The notes: generated from the letters alone by a model not told the origin. A stretch of DNA of 51,738 nt from Anaerolineaceae bacterium (GCA_016124855.1 WGMX01000060.1:1-51738); one strand, 5' to 3'. Shown: positions 24,326 through 33,871, counted from the first letter of the stretch. Translations and numbers: made by a program.

Positions 24326-25768
24326 CTAGTAAGCCTTCGCAAAAAGGGCGATGGTATCGGCAGGTTTACCGGTAAAGAAACATTTATCATTACCACCGGG
24401 TTGTTCAAATGGAATACAGCGGACGGTCGCACCTGTTTCCTCTTTGATACGCGCCTCGTCCTCACTCGAACCTGCCCACCAAACCCGCGCCCAACCGCCT
24501 TTATCCATCAAACCTTTGAGTTCATCGTAATTGCTTACATCAAAAATGTTGGCATCACGGAATTCAGTCGCCTGCTGGAGCATATTGGATTGGATGGTGT
24601 TGAGCAAGTCTTGAACCGTCTTGGCAATGCCAGCTTGCGGTAAGAACTGCTTTCCCTCCTTGCCGGGAATATCCCGTCGAGCCAGCGCAACCGTACCATT
24701 TTGAACATCTTTAGGACCGACTTCCATACGCAGCGGTACGCCACGCATTTCCCAATCATTATATTTGAAGCCGGGTGACATCCCTTCCCGTTTATCCACA
24801 TGAATACGAATATTTGCCTCAAGCAGCTCTTTCGACAACTGAGTAACCGCACTCATAACGGTCGCCTTTTCATCATCATTCTTGAAAATTGGCACGACAA
24901 CGACTTGAATAGGGGCAACCTTTGGCGGTAAACGCAAACCTTTGTCATCCCCATGTGTCATAACAATCGCGCCGACCATACGGGTACTCAAACCCCATGA
25001 GGTTGTCCAAGGATTCTGGGTCTCGTTATTTTGATCCAAGAAAGTAATCTCAAAGGCTTTGGAGAAGTTCTGTCCCAAATTGTGGCTCGTGCCGGATTGC
25101 AGGGCTTTAGTATCTTTCATCATGGCTTCGATGGTATAGGTATGCACCGCTCCGGCAAATTTCTCACGCTCGGTTTTGCGACCTTTAATGACAGGTATGG
25201 CCGCGTCATTAATAGCGAAATCGGCGTAGATTTCCAGCATTTGCATGGTTTCGGCTTCGGCTTCCTCGGTTGTGGCATGGGCAGTATGGCCTTCTTGCCA
25301 CAGAAACTCGGTGGTGCGAAGGAAGGGACGAGTACGCAGTTCCCACCGCACAACATTTGCCCACTGATTGATAAGCAGCGGCAAGTCACGGTAAGACTGA
25401 ATCCAATTTTTGAACGAGTCCATGATGATGGTTTCGGACGTTGGCCGTACCACCAACGGTTCTTCTAATTCTTTGCCACCTGCAATGGTCACAACGGCGA
25501 GTTCCGGACTAAAGCCTTCGACATGCTGCGCCTCGCGTTTGAGGAAACTTTCGGGAATGAACAGCGGGAAGTAGGCATTCTGATGCCCTGTCGCTTTAAA
25601 GCGCCGGTCAAGACCGTTCTTGACCGCTTCCCATAATTCGTAGCCATAAGGCTTGATGATGAGACAACCGCGCACAGGCGAGAGATCACACAGATCAGCC
25701 TTATAGACAATTTCGTTGTACCACTTACTAAAATCCACTGACTGAGGCGTAACTGCCTGCTGTGCCAT
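24326..25768 (-). CDS. proS: Prolyl-tRNA synthetase, archaeal/eukaryotic type
   Basis: This class II synthetase attaches proline to tRNA-Pro. The 480-residue protein belongs to the archaeal/eukaryotic-like ProRS class. It starts VDFSKWYNEIVYKADLCD, has motif-1-like IIKPYGYELWE, motif 2 RWELRTRPFLRTTEFLWQEG, no editing (INS) insertion between motifs 2 and 3, motif 3 GLSTRMVGAIVMTHGDD, an anticodon-binding domain and a C-terminal domain ending in the conserved tyrosine (ALFAKAY). I chose the ATG at 25768, eight bases after AGGA; a GTG two codons upstream is closer to the site. A second, bacterial-type ProRS gene lies 2.2 kb upstream on the same strand. Confidence 0.92.
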   Translation of the reverse strand: MAQQAVTPQSVDFSKWYNEIVYKADLCDLSPVRGCLIIKPYGYELWEAVKNGLDRRFKATGHQNAYFPLFIPESFLKREAQHVEGFSPELAVVTIAGGKELEEPLVVRPTSETIIMDSFKNWIQSYRDLPLLINQWANVVRWELRTRPFLRTTEFLWQEGHTAHATTEEAEAETMQMLEIYADFAINDAAIPVIKGRKTEREKFAGAVHTYTIEAMMKDTKALQSGTSHNLGQNFSKAFEITFLDQNNETQNPWTTSWGLSTRMVGAIVMTHGDDKGLRLPPKVAPIQVVVVPIFKNDDEKATVMSAVTQLSKELLEANIRIHVDKREGMSPGFKYNDWEMRGVPLRMEVGPKDVQNGTVALARRDIPGKEGKQFLPQAGIAKTVQDLLNTIQSNMLQQATEFRDANIFDVSNYDELKGLMDKGGWARVWWAGSSEDEARIKEETGATVRCIPFEQPGGNDKCFFTGKPADTIALFAKAY

Positions 25769-25810
25769 TGTCACTATCCTTTGATGAACTGTATTCAGAC
25801 AACGGCGGGT

Positions 25811-25816
25811 ATTATA
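25811..25816 (-). promoter_or_regulatory. TATAAT -10 box upstream of archaeal-type proS
   Basis: A perfect TATAAT on the minus strand lies 43 bases before the ATG, in the 93-base gap after the ClC gene. No convincing -35 is seen. Confidence 0.35.
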
Positions 25817-25861
25817 GCGGAGATTAGTCCGATTTTGGTGGGCGGCGTTTCCGAAATCAGC

Positions 25862-27691
25862 CTACATCACGGATAGAGCGTTCTTTATTCGTTTGCGCAC
25901 CGAAATATTGATCCAACCTTTATCAACAGCTGCCTCATCTTGTACGCGCTTGAGATATGCTGACATAATGTTGCCACGCGAGAGATAACCAACAATCTGT
26001 GTGGGGTGAGCGTGGTCAACTACCGGCAAACGTCCGATATTGCTGCTCATCATCCGCAGCAGAGCGCGACGCACGGTTTCATCCGGATAAGCAACAATTA
26101 AATCGCGATTACCCGCCTCCAACACAGACTCATCCAAATCGCCTTCACGGGCGGCAGTTAGTAAGTCGTGACGCGTGACAATTCCAGTAAGCTGCTCTTG
26201 GTCATCGACAATCAAAAGGGCTTGATGACGAGTCAAACGTGGGTCGTGCTGATTAATAGCTTCAATAAGCTGACCAACTGTCATGGTCTGCGGCACAGTA
26301 ACAACATCAGTGGTCATCACACTGCTCACTGAAATCATATCCAGCGGATCGGCTTCGTATTCGTGATGCACCAGCACACCCTTGCGCTGCAACTGCTCAG
26401 TCAAAATACTGTTGGACGTAAGGGCATTAGACACTGCATCGGCAATGACACTCGCCAACATCACAGGCAAAATCGCGTGATAATTCTGGGTCATCTCAAA
26501 GGCAAAGACAATCGCTGCGAAGGTGGCACGGGTCGAACTACCGAAAACGGCTGCCATTCCCGCCATCGCAAAAGCCACGGGGGCAGCATCCATACCGGGG
26601 AAAGCTTGCTGCATGATCAAACCGAAGATACCACCCATTGCTGCGCCGATCATGAATACAGGCGCAAGCACTCCACCGGATGTCCCAGACCCTAACGAGA
26701 CTAACCAGACCGCACCTTTGCTCAACAGCAGCACAACCAGAAATCCGAAGGCAAACTTGTTGTTGAGGATGCCGCCGATTACATTGTAGCCGGGGCCAAA
26801 AACATCCACATTGGGATAAAGAAATTTCGGGACAATGTACCCGATAATACCAACAAATAACCCACCGATGGCAGGCCACAAGTAGGTGTTGATTTTGGAA
26901 TGATGGAAAAGGTCTTCAATGATATAGAGTAAGCGCGTCAAAGCACTTGCCATCAAACCGCAAAGTACCCCCAACACTAGAAAAAAGATCAGGTTAATCG
27001 GGCTGCCAAAATCAGCACTTCCGACCGAAAACACAGGCCCATTACCAAATAAGGCGATGTGAACACCTGTCGCAATCGTGCTGGCAATCACCAACGGAAT
27101 AAATGAACGCGCACGAAATTCAAATAGCAACAGTTCGATGGCGAAAATGATAGCAGCAATTGGCGTACCGAAAGTGGCAGCTAGTCCGGCGGCTGCCCCA
27201 CAGGCCAACAAGATTTTACGCTCGGAGGCGGTTGTATGAAGTGCCTGCCCCAAGATCGAACCAAGTGCCGCGCCCGTTTGGATAATTGGCCCTTCAGCCC
27301 CAAATGGCTGGCCGGAGCCGATTGAGATGGCAGCACTGATCGGTTTGAGTAAGGCAACTTTTGGTGGAATACGACTGCTTTTGGTGAGAACTGCTTCCAT
27401 CGCTTCGGGGATGCCGTGCCCTCGCACGAAGGGCGTTCCATAACGCGCCATCAAACCGATGATGAGTCCGCCGATAGCCGGAACGATAATGATGCCTGTT
27501 CCTAATGGACTAGCAAGTGGACTAACAATTTCAGTAGAAGCACGCTGGTAAAAGGCCAAGTTGGTCACGAGGCCAATCAGACGGTGAAGCAACTCCGCCG
27601 TCACTCCACCAATGCCACCGATTACAGCAGCGAGAATCGATAACTTTAAAAGGGTCTTACCAGACTGGCGACTCTCAGACATAAAAAACAT
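25862..27691 (-). CDS. ClC-type chloride channel or transporter with CBS domain pair
   Basis: The 609-residue membrane protein has the ClC repeat architecture: RGHGIPEAM in place of the usual GSGIPE, GSGQPFGAEGP with the gating glutamate kept, ACGAAAGLAATFGTPIAAII with a following FAIELLLF, and GSGTSGGVLAPVFMIGAAMG in the second half. Two cytoplasmic CBS domains follow from about 455 to 580 (VMTTDVVTVPQTMTV and LLRMMSSNIGRLPVVD), which may sense nucleotides. Anion channel or H+/anion exchange cannot be told apart. The start at 27691 follows GAGG by six bases; earlier in-frame ATG codons lack a site. The gene lies between the two proS genes on the same strand. Confidence 0.9.
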   Translation of the reverse strand: MFFMSESRQSGKTLLKLSILAAVIGGIGGVTAELLHRLIGLVTNLAFYQRASTEIVSPLASPLGTGIIIVPAIGGLIIGLMARYGTPFVRGHGIPEAMEAVLTKSSRIPPKVALLKPISAAISIGSGQPFGAEGPIIQTGAALGSILGQALHTTASERKILLACGAAAGLAATFGTPIAAIIFAIELLLFEFRARSFIPLVIASTIATGVHIALFGNGPVFSVGSADFGSPINLIFFLVLGVLCGLMASALTRLLYIIEDLFHHSKINTYLWPAIGGLFVGIIGYIVPKFLYPNVDVFGPGYNVIGGILNNKFAFGFLVVLLLSKGAVWLVSLGSGTSGGVLAPVFMIGAAMGGIFGLIMQQAFPGMDAAPVAFAMAGMAAVFGSSTRATFAAIVFAFEMTQNYHAILPVMLASVIADAVSNALTSNSILTEQLQRKGVLVHHEYEADPLDMISVSSVMTTDVVTVPQTMTVGQLIEAINQHDPRLTRHQALLIVDDQEQLTGIVTRHDLLTAAREGDLDESVLEAGNRDLIVAYPDETVRRALLRMMSSNIGRLPVVDHAHPTQIVGYLSRGNIMSAYLKRVQDEAAVDKGWINISVRKRIKNALSVM

Positions 27692-27945
27692 GATGTACCT
27701 CAAAGCACAAGATGAATACATGCGAAAACAGTACTTTGCTTTGTTTGGGCAAAATACAAGTTGAAGAGATGTTAGATGCTAGAAAGAACTAACGTGGGCC
27801 GGGGCGTGCAAGACACAGCGACCGGAATAGAGGAATAATGAAGTAATAATCACGTTTACGTCGCATATGACGATTGTATCATACAAAAATGAAATATTTA
27901 ACAGGCTCAAAAATACCATCTCTTCAAGCGCGTATAACGTAGCCG

Positions 27946-29709
27946 CTAGTCCAAAATCTTATTTGTCCTGATAGTCAGTTTATGCTTTTCCCACAAATCA
28001 GCTATTACTTGCTGGACATGCGCAACACCAGCCTTCAGTGAAATGATAGAGACTTCAGGCTCATTACGGTGCTTAAGTTCAATGCCACCGTTTTCCAGCG
28101 ATTTTTTACTGAGAGTAATGCGTAAGGGCAAGCCGATGAGGTCGGCATCATTGAATTTGACGCCGATGCGTGCGTCGCGGTCGTCATATAACACGTCAAC
28201 ACCTGCTTGGAGCAAATCCGTGTATAACTTCTCGGCAATGGGCGTGGTCGATTCATCTAATAAAGTGACGAGATGAACAGCGTAGGGTGCAACCGAAATC
28301 GGCCATATCAGACCTTTGTCGTCATGATGTTCTTCGGCAACACAGGCTAACAAGCGCCCGATACCAATGCCGTATGAACCCATGACAACGGGCTGCGCTT
28401 TACCATCTTTATCAAGGAAGGTGCAGTTCAAACTATCACTATAACGCGTGCCAAGTTTGAAAATGTTCCCGACCTCGACACCACGAACGGCTTTCATCGG
28501 GTTGCCGTGCAGTGGGTCAAGATCACCTTCACGGGTAGAGACAATATCGGCTACGATATCGGCTTGATAGTCACGCCCGTAGTTGACGTTGAGGAAATGA
28601 TAACCGGCTTCATTCGCACCCGCGACCAAATTGGGTGACTGTGGAATGAGATCATCAACAATGACCAGCGCATTCTTTACGCCAATCGGCGACCCGTAAC
28701 CTGCCACCGCGCCCGTTCTAGCAATTTCGTCAGGCTGTGCAGGACGCATACCATTGGCATGAAGTGCTTTGACCAGCTTAATCTCATTGACATCCATATC
28801 CCCACGTACAATGGCTAAAACGAACTGCTCACGCGTCTGATTGTTTTCGGTGATGGTTGCTACTTGAAAGACGGCCTTTGCCGTACACGCAGTTGGGATA
28901 TTAAGGAATTTAGCTAGTGCTTCAATGGTTGTGGTATTCGGCGTAGCAATTTTCTCTAGTGGCTTTGGCGGCTCGACCGGGGGAATCGGCTTTTGCGAAG
29001 TGGCAACCTCACGGTTGGCAAAGTAACCACTTTCTTCGGCAATCATCAGTGTGTCCTCCCCTATTGGGGTGAGATACATGAATTCATGCGCTTCTTTGCC
29101 GCCCATCATGCCAGTGTCGGATTTCACTGCAATGGTCGGCAATCCACAGCGGTCATAAATGCGGTAGTAAGCGCTGTAGTGCGCGCGATATTGTTTGTCC
29201 AACCCTTCCCAATCCGCATCTAAGCTGTAGCTATCCTTCATGGTGAATTCGCGCACGCGGATGAGTCCGGCACGGGGACGCGGCTCGTCGCGCCACTTCG
29301 TCTGAATCTGATAGACCAGCGCCGGAAGCTGGCGATAGGAACGAATTTCCTTTCGCACAAGATCGCTGACAATTTCTTCATGGGTCATGGCAAGCACCAT
29401 GTCATGGTCGGCGCGGTCTTTGAAGCGACCCATTTCAGGACCGATTTTGTACCAACGACCTGACTCCTGCCATATATCAGCGGGATGGATAACTGGCATA
29501 GTGATTTCCTGACCACCAATCGAATCCATTTCTTCACGGACGATTTGTTCAACTTTCGCCATCGCGCGTTTGCCCAAAGGTAAGTAACTGAAGATACCTG
29601 CCGCAAGTGGGCGAATGAATCCCGCCCTTAGCAAGAGTTGGTGACTGGCAACATCGGTATCATTCGGGGCTTCGCGCAAGGTTTGGCTAAACAACTGGCT
29701 CATCCGCAT
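27946..29709 (-). CDS. proS: Prolyl-tRNA synthetase, bacterial type with editing domain
   Basis: The 587-residue enzyme is a bacterial-type ProRS: the N-terminus MSQLFSQTLREAPNDTDVAS, LLLRAGFIRPLAAGIFSYLP, motif 2 QTKWRDEPRPRAGLIRVREF, an INS editing insertion at about 225-400 (with TACTAKAVFQV and GDMDVNEIKL), and motif 3 MGSYGIGIGRLLACVAEEHH, then the anticodon-binding domain. The editing domain normally clears alanyl-tRNA-Pro. The ATG at 29709 has AGGA nine bases upstream; an ATG two codons later is also possible. The gene is divergent from the GT-C transferase gene. Confidence 0.93.
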   Translation of the reverse strand: MRMSQLFSQTLREAPNDTDVASHQLLLRAGFIRPLAAGIFSYLPLGKRAMAKVEQIVREEMDSIGGQEITMPVIHPADIWQESGRWYKIGPEMGRFKDRADHDMVLAMTHEEIVSDLVRKEIRSYRQLPALVYQIQTKWRDEPRPRAGLIRVREFTMKDSYSLDADWEGLDKQYRAHYSAYYRIYDRCGLPTIAVKSDTGMMGGKEAHEFMYLTPIGEDTLMIAEESGYFANREVATSQKPIPPVEPPKPLEKIATPNTTTIEALAKFLNIPTACTAKAVFQVATITENNQTREQFVLAIVRGDMDVNEIKLVKALHANGMRPAQPDEIARTGAVAGYGSPIGVKNALVIVDDLIPQSPNLVAGANEAGYHFLNVNYGRDYQADIVADIVSTREGDLDPLHGNPMKAVRGVEVGNIFKLGTRYSDSLNCTFLDKDGKAQPVVMGSYGIGIGRLLACVAEEHHDDKGLIWPISVAPYAVHLVTLLDESTTPIAEKLYTDLLQAGVDVLYDDRDARIGVKFNDADLIGLPLRITLSKKSLENGGIELKHRNEPEVSIISLKAGVAHVQQVIADLWEKHKLTIRTNKILD

Positions 29710-29753
29710 ATTGGTGTATCCTGTTAAAAGAGAACTATTTTGTTTTCACAATC

Positions 29754-29759
29754 ATTATA
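29754..29759 (-). promoter_or_regulatory. TATAAT -10 box for bacterial-type proS in a divergent promoter region
   Basis: On the minus strand a perfect TATAAT lies 45 bases before the proS ATG. The plus strand of the same 95-base gap has TTGTTT-17 bases-TAATCA that could serve the divergent GT-C gene, so the promoters may overlap. Both are moderate matches. Confidence 0.35.
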
Positions 29760-29804
29760 GTGTAATCATCGGCTTCTAAAAGTTCAAGAGGGGTCAAGGC
29801 AATA

Positions 29805-31091
29805 ATGATGCGTTTCATTAAGTCCGCATGGCTGCCGACAGCGATTATCATCTTTGCGATCCTTATGCGCTCGTATGATTTCTTTCAACGTGGGCATGAT
29901 GCCGACATGTTTTTCTTTAATGCACGATGGGCAAGAGATATACAACGATCAGGGCTGTTCCAGCTTTACTATTTCACGCCAGATGTGAATTATCCGCCCA
30001 TTTTTCTATTCATTTTGGCCTTTAGTTCGTGGCTTGTGCCGCCGTTCATCGCTGGCAACGTGATGCCGCTTGAGTTTGTAATGATCACCAAACTCTTTTC
30101 GGTCGCGGCAGAAGTTATCGTGGTTGGATTGATTTACTTCTGGATACCCAAAAACACACGCCTCAAATGGATTATTCCGCTGCTGCTGGCTGTGCATCCC
30201 GGATTGATTGCGACCAGTGCTTTTTGGGGTCAAACAGATGGAATCCTCACACTTTTTTTGGTATTGACCACGCTTGCCTTGAACCGTAACCAGCGCTTCA
30301 TGAGCTGGGTGTGGTTCGCGATTGGCATGTTAATGAAATTTCAAGGCATCGTGCTGCTGCCGATGGTAGGCATTCTCTCGGTTCGGCGCTTCGGGATCAT
30401 TTCGACAATTGGCGGAATACTGCTGGGATTTGGGGTTATTAGTTTCGTATATGCTCCATTTGTGGCTGGAAGTGGATGGGATAGTGCCATGCACCCCTTC
30501 ACCACCGGCGCCGTGGATTTAAATCCGGTCATTACCGGGAATGCGTTCAACCTTTGGTACCTCATAACACCTTCGATTTGGACATTGTTACCCGCTGATT
30601 TGACCTATGTTCCAAAAGATAACGTCATCGGATTCGCTGGATTAACGCTCAAGAACATCGGATTTTTGATGTTGGGTGGTTACGTATTGATCGTTGTGAT
30701 TTCAATGTGGCGGCAGTATGTGGAACGACGGGAGTTTGTGTGGGCAACTGCCCTGTATTTAGCGTTCTTCATGCTGCCCACTCAAATCCACGAACGCTAT
30801 CTGTATATGGCAGCGGCGCTCTCGGTGATCGCGATTGTACAAGATCAGCGGATGTGGTTCATCGCACCAGTTTTAGGGTTGTCCTTCACGACCAATGTAT
30901 TGGCGGTCGCGGGCGAACATTTCTATTGGTTTGGACTGGATTTAAAGACGATTCTTTACGGTTCAGAAGTGGCAACAGCAACTTTCAGTCTTTTCTGTTT
31001 GATCGGGTTGGTATGGATTATGGCGACAAAAGGTCATCAAGCGAAGATAATTTCAACGAGCGAGAATCAGTTGAAGCTAGAGGCCGCCTAA
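29805..31091 (+). CDS. GT-C family membrane glycosyltransferase
   Basis: This 428-residue polytopic membrane protein has about ten predicted helices. It carries the acidic loop after helix 1 (RGHDADMFFFNARWARD), DVNYPPIFLFIL, the AVHPGLIATSAFWGQTDG stretch found in ALG6/GT-C-like mannosyl- and glucosyltransferases, and a late PTQIHERYLYMAAAL loop. Such enzymes use polyprenyl-phosphate sugars on the outer face of the membrane. The acceptor is unknown; the nearby sugar phosphotransferase, GT2 enzyme and MurE suggest envelope polysaccharide work. It starts after AAGG and ends 7 bases before the convergent MazG-like gene. Confidence 0.78.
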   Translation: MMRFIKSAWLPTAIIIFAILMRSYDFFQRGHDADMFFFNARWARDIQRSGLFQLYYFTPDVNYPPIFLFILAFSSWLVPPFIAGNVMPLEFVMITKLFSVAAEVIVVGLIYFWIPKNTRLKWIIPLLLAVHPGLIATSAFWGQTDGILTLFLVLTTLALNRNQRFMSWVWFAIGMLMKFQGIVLLPMVGILSVRRFGIISTIGGILLGFGVISFVYAPFVAGSGWDSAMHPFTTGAVDLNPVITGNAFNLWYLITPSIWTLLPADLTYVPKDNVIGFAGLTLKNIGFLMLGGYVLIVVISMWRQYVERREFVWATALYLAFFMLPTQIHERYLYMAAALSVIAIVQDQRMWFIAPVLGLSFTTNVLAVAGEHFYWFGLDLKTILYGSEVATATFSLFCLIGLVWIMATKGHQAKIISTSENQLKLEAA

Positions 31092-31098
31092 AGCACCG

Positions 31099-31401
31099 CT
31101 ATTTATCCCACTGGCGACCGGCGTTGATATTGAGTTTTTCCATGACCGCCTGCCCCAAGTCGATGTCATGAAGACGAGCAAGCTGAAGTAAGTAGAGCAG
31201 CACATCTGCCAGTTCGCCTGCAAGTTCGGCGTTATCCGCCGTTTTTTCCGACCACTGGAAATGTTCTAACACTTCACTGGCTTCGAGCACTAAAGAAACG
31301 GCGAGGTTCTTGGGGGTTTGCGGGTGGGCGGAGTCCGCTTTATACCAGCCTTTGCTTTCGACAAAAGCTTCCATGGCGGCTTCAAGGTCTTTGAGTTCCA
31401 T
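31099..31401 (-). CDS. MazG-like nucleotide pyrophosphohydrolase
   Basis: This 100-residue protein is a compact all-helical NTP pyrophosphohydrolase of the MazG/dCTPase type. It has the metal-binding pattern Glu40-x-x-Glu43 in VLEASEVLEHFQW and Glu63-x-x-Asp66 in AGELADVLLYLLQLA. Members remove pyrophosphate from (d)NTPs, often as house-cleaning enzymes against non-canonical nucleotides. It is last in a three-gene minus-strand run (GT2, sugar phosphotransferase, MazG), 23 bases after the previous stop; the link to glycan synthesis is probably only positional. Confidence 0.85.
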   Translation of the reverse strand: MELKDLEAAMEAFVESKGWYKADSAHPQTPKNLAVSLVLEASEVLEHFQWSEKTADNAELAGELADVLLYLLQLARLHDIDLGQAVMEKLNINAGRQWDK

Positions 31402-31424
31402 GTGTGTCCCTGACTATACGCAGC

Positions 31425-32867
31425 TTAGTAGGCGTTCTTGCTGCGGCGGAGTAAGGTACTCCAAATCGTGCGGATGATGATTTTTATATCCAGCCATAAT
31501 GACCAATTTTCAACATACCACAAATCATATTCGGTGCGTTCGGCGATAGAGGTATCGCCACGCAGACCGTTGACCTGTGCCCAACCGGTCATGCCCGCTT
31601 TCTCACGGTGACGTTCCATATAACGCGGGATACGCTCGCGAAATTGTAAGACGTAAACGGGACGCTCCGGACGTGGCCCAACCAGACTCATCTCGCCGAC
31701 AAAAACATTGATCAACTGTGGGATTTCATCCCAATTAGTGCGGCGCATAAAGTGACCCAAACGGGTAACACGCGGATCATCTTTGATTGTCCAACCGGGG
31801 CCGCCAACTTCGGCATCAGGCCGCATGGTACGGAACTTGACCATGTGGAACGGCTTGCCATCTAGTCCCATGCGTTCCTGCGTATAGAAAACGGGGCCTT
31901 CTGACTCCAGACGCATCGCAAGAGCCGTCAGCAGCATGAACGGCGACAAGAAAATGAGGCCAAATCCCGCGCCGATCATATCCATGCCGCGTTTAAGACT
32001 GAGCCGCCAGCCACGCATGGCGATGTCGCGAACCGTGAGCAAGGGTGTACCACTAAGATCATCCACGCTGAGGTCGCCAGCCATGTAAGCGAACATGTCA
32101 GGGTAGATTTTGATGTCCACACGTCCACGCTGGCACAAGCTGATGAGTTCGACGATTTCCGCCCGCTGTGCGTCAGGTAAGGCAATTACAACTTGATCAA
32201 CAGCAGAACGATCAATCAAGGTCGGCAAATCGTGGTAGACACCGATGACCGGAATACCGGAGACATTTCCGCGTGTGCGGGTTTTGCCATTTACAACCAC
32301 GCCAACAGGGTTGTATCCGAGGGCGGTATTGGTAGTGATTTTACGGGCAATCTCACGGGCAATCTTGCCATTACCGACGATGAGGAGATTATCTAATCCT
32401 AGTCCGCGTGTACGCAGCCAGTAGCGAAGCGACTGCTGAACCTCACGTCCCGCAATGACCAAAATCATGCTAAAAATCCAGACGTAAAAGAGCAGCGCAC
32501 GTGGATAATCCACTTCAAAAATACTGTTGTTAAAGAGGATGCCCTGCAAACCATAGACCATCAATGAGCCGACCGTTAGCACACCCACAACTTTACGGGC
32601 GTGGTCGATACGGCTGATAGCACGAGGCAGGTGATATAGACGCGAAAGGTACAACGTAACTACAACTACGGCCACTTGAAGCATCATTGTCGGTACGTAG
32701 CTGACAAAACTTGGGGGTTGGGCCGGCTGATTGAGAAGCGGCAGTGTGAGACGCGCCATATAACCCAAGGCAAAGGCAAGCGCCAGCATCAGCGCATCGA
32801 CTATCGGCTGAATAACGTTGAGTAAGGTACGAACACGGTTGCTGCGAGATAATGGCGGAACGCGCAA
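31425..32867 (-). CDS. Undecaprenyl-phosphate sugar phosphotransferase (WbaP/CpsE-type)
   Basis: This polyprenyl-phosphate hexose-1-phosphate transferase starts exopolysaccharide or O-antigen repeat-unit synthesis. It has four to five N-terminal membrane helices, a CoA-binding-like Rossmann segment (NLLIVGNGKIAREIARKI), a membrane-anchored catalytic domain with FHMVKFRTMRPDAE, RRTNWDEIPQLINV and SLVGPRPERPVYVLQF, and GMTGWAQVNGLRGDTSIAER near the end. The start is uncertain: the frame stays open for 261 bases inside the upstream GT2 gene (a TTG at 33128). I chose TTG at 32867, just past the GT2 stop, because the first membrane helix begins a few residues later; it lacks a good ribosome site. 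Confidence 0.85.
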   Translation of the reverse strand: MRVPPLSRSNRVRTLLNVIQPIVDALMLALAFALGYMARLTLPLLNQPAQPPSFVSYVPTMMLQVAVVVVTLYLSRLYHLPRAISRIDHARKVVGVLTVGSLMVYGLQGILFNNSIFEVDYPRALLFYVWIFSMILVIAGREVQQSLRYWLRTRGLGLDNLLIVGNGKIAREIARKITTNTALGYNPVGVVVNGKTRTRGNVSGIPVIGVYHDLPTLIDRSAVDQVVIALPDAQRAEIVELISLCQRGRVDIKIYPDMFAYMAGDLSVDDLSGTPLLTVRDIAMRGWRLSLKRGMDMIGAGFGLIFLSPFMLLTALAMRLESEGPVFYTQERMGLDGKPFHMVKFRTMRPDAEVGGPGWTIKDDPRVTRLGHFMRRTNWDEIPQLINVFVGEMSLVGPRPERPVYVLQFRERIPRYMERHREKAGMTGWAQVNGLRGDTSIAERTEYDLWYVENWSLWLDIKIIIRTIWSTLLRRSKNAY

Positions 32868-32875
32868 ATCCTGTT

Positions 32876-33775
32876 CTAGGTTGACGTTTGACGCAGCTCC
32901 GGCAGCAGCTCCGGCCCGCCCTTGAGCATCAAGCCCAGTATCACCATCAGATGAAGCCACAGGGGAGTCGTCCGGCGATAATGTTTGCGGTAGAAGATGA
33001 GCATCGCCCGTTGAAACTCGAACTGTGCCTTCTTGCTGCGGCGGCTGGATGCCCTTTTGATGTGCTTGACCATCACCTGCGGATGGTAAAACACTTTCCA
33101 CCCGGCCTCTTTTATCCTGAATGCCCAATCGAGGTCCTCTCCATACATGAAAAACATCTCGTCCAGCAGGCCAGCATCACGAATGGCTTCCCGCCGAACC
33201 TGCATGTACGCGCCGACCACCGAGTCTACCTCAAGTTCTAGGTCGGGGTCAACGAACGTCATATTATAGCGCCCAAATCGCGGATTGTGGGGAAACATCT
33301 TTGAAAGGCCCGAAAAACGGTAGAAAGAAACCATCGGCGTCGGGAAACTGCGACGGCAGGCGACATCTAGTGTCCCATCTTCCAAGACGAGTTTTGGCCC
33401 CGCAACACCCACATCAGGGCGCGAGTCCATAAATTGAACCATGCCATAGAGCGACTCGGCTGGCACTTCGGTATCGGGATTAAGCAGAAGCGCATAACGC
33501 GGCGCATCGGCATCTACATCGCCTTTGCCACGATAACCAAGTGCTTTTAGGCCAAGATTATTGCCGTAAGAAAAACCACCATTGGTCTGGCTGGCGATGA
33601 CTTCCACCGAAGGAAACTCACTCCATACCATATCAGCGCTGCCATCGGTAGAGGCGTTATCGACCAGTACGACCTTGAAGGTGAAATCACCTTGGCTGGC
33701 GAGAACTGTTTGCAAGCAGCGACGTAGTAATTCTTTGGTGTTCCAGTTGACGATGACAATTCCGAGATCGAGCAT
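32876..33775 (-). CDS. Family 2 glycosyltransferase (rhamnosyltransferase-like)
   Basis: The 299-residue GT-A fold enzyme starts LDLGIVIVNWNTKELLRRCL, has VVLVDNASTDGSADMV, NGGFSYGNNLG, the DxD-like LLLNPDTEVP, a VVGAYMQVRREAI stretch and FFMYGEDLDWAFRIKEAGW (the ED acidic pair). This set is typical of GT2 rhamnosyl- and related transferases of the WbbL type. It transfers an activated sugar at the cytoplasmic face. The start at 33775 follows AGAGGGA. It is followed by the sugar phosphotransferase gene in the same direction, probably one envelope-polysaccharide operon. Confidence 0.9.
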   Translation of the reverse strand: MLDLGIVIVNWNTKELLRRCLQTVLASQGDFTFKVVLVDNASTDGSADMVWSEFPSVEVIASQTNGGFSYGNNLGLKALGYRGKGDVDADAPRYALLLNPDTEVPAESLYGMVQFMDSRPDVGVAGPKLVLEDGTLDVACRRSFPTPMVSFYRFSGLSKMFPHNPRFGRYNMTFVDPDLELEVDSVVGAYMQVRREAIRDAGLLDEMFFMYGEDLDWAFRIKEAGWKVFYHPQVMVKHIKRASSRRSKKAQFEFQRAMLIFYRKHYRRTTPLWLHLMVILGLMLKGGPELLPELRQTST

Positions 33776-33871
33776 GGTTTATCCCTCTGGAAGGGTATTG
33801 TATCACAGACAAGTCACCAGCTATCAGTCGCCAGTCAGCAGAAAATGCAAAAGCAAAGACGAATGTAATTG

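Noticed and set aside
31092..31098. Terminator between the convergent GT-C and MazG-like genes
   Set aside because: The gap is only seven bases and no hairpin with a T-run is visible there.
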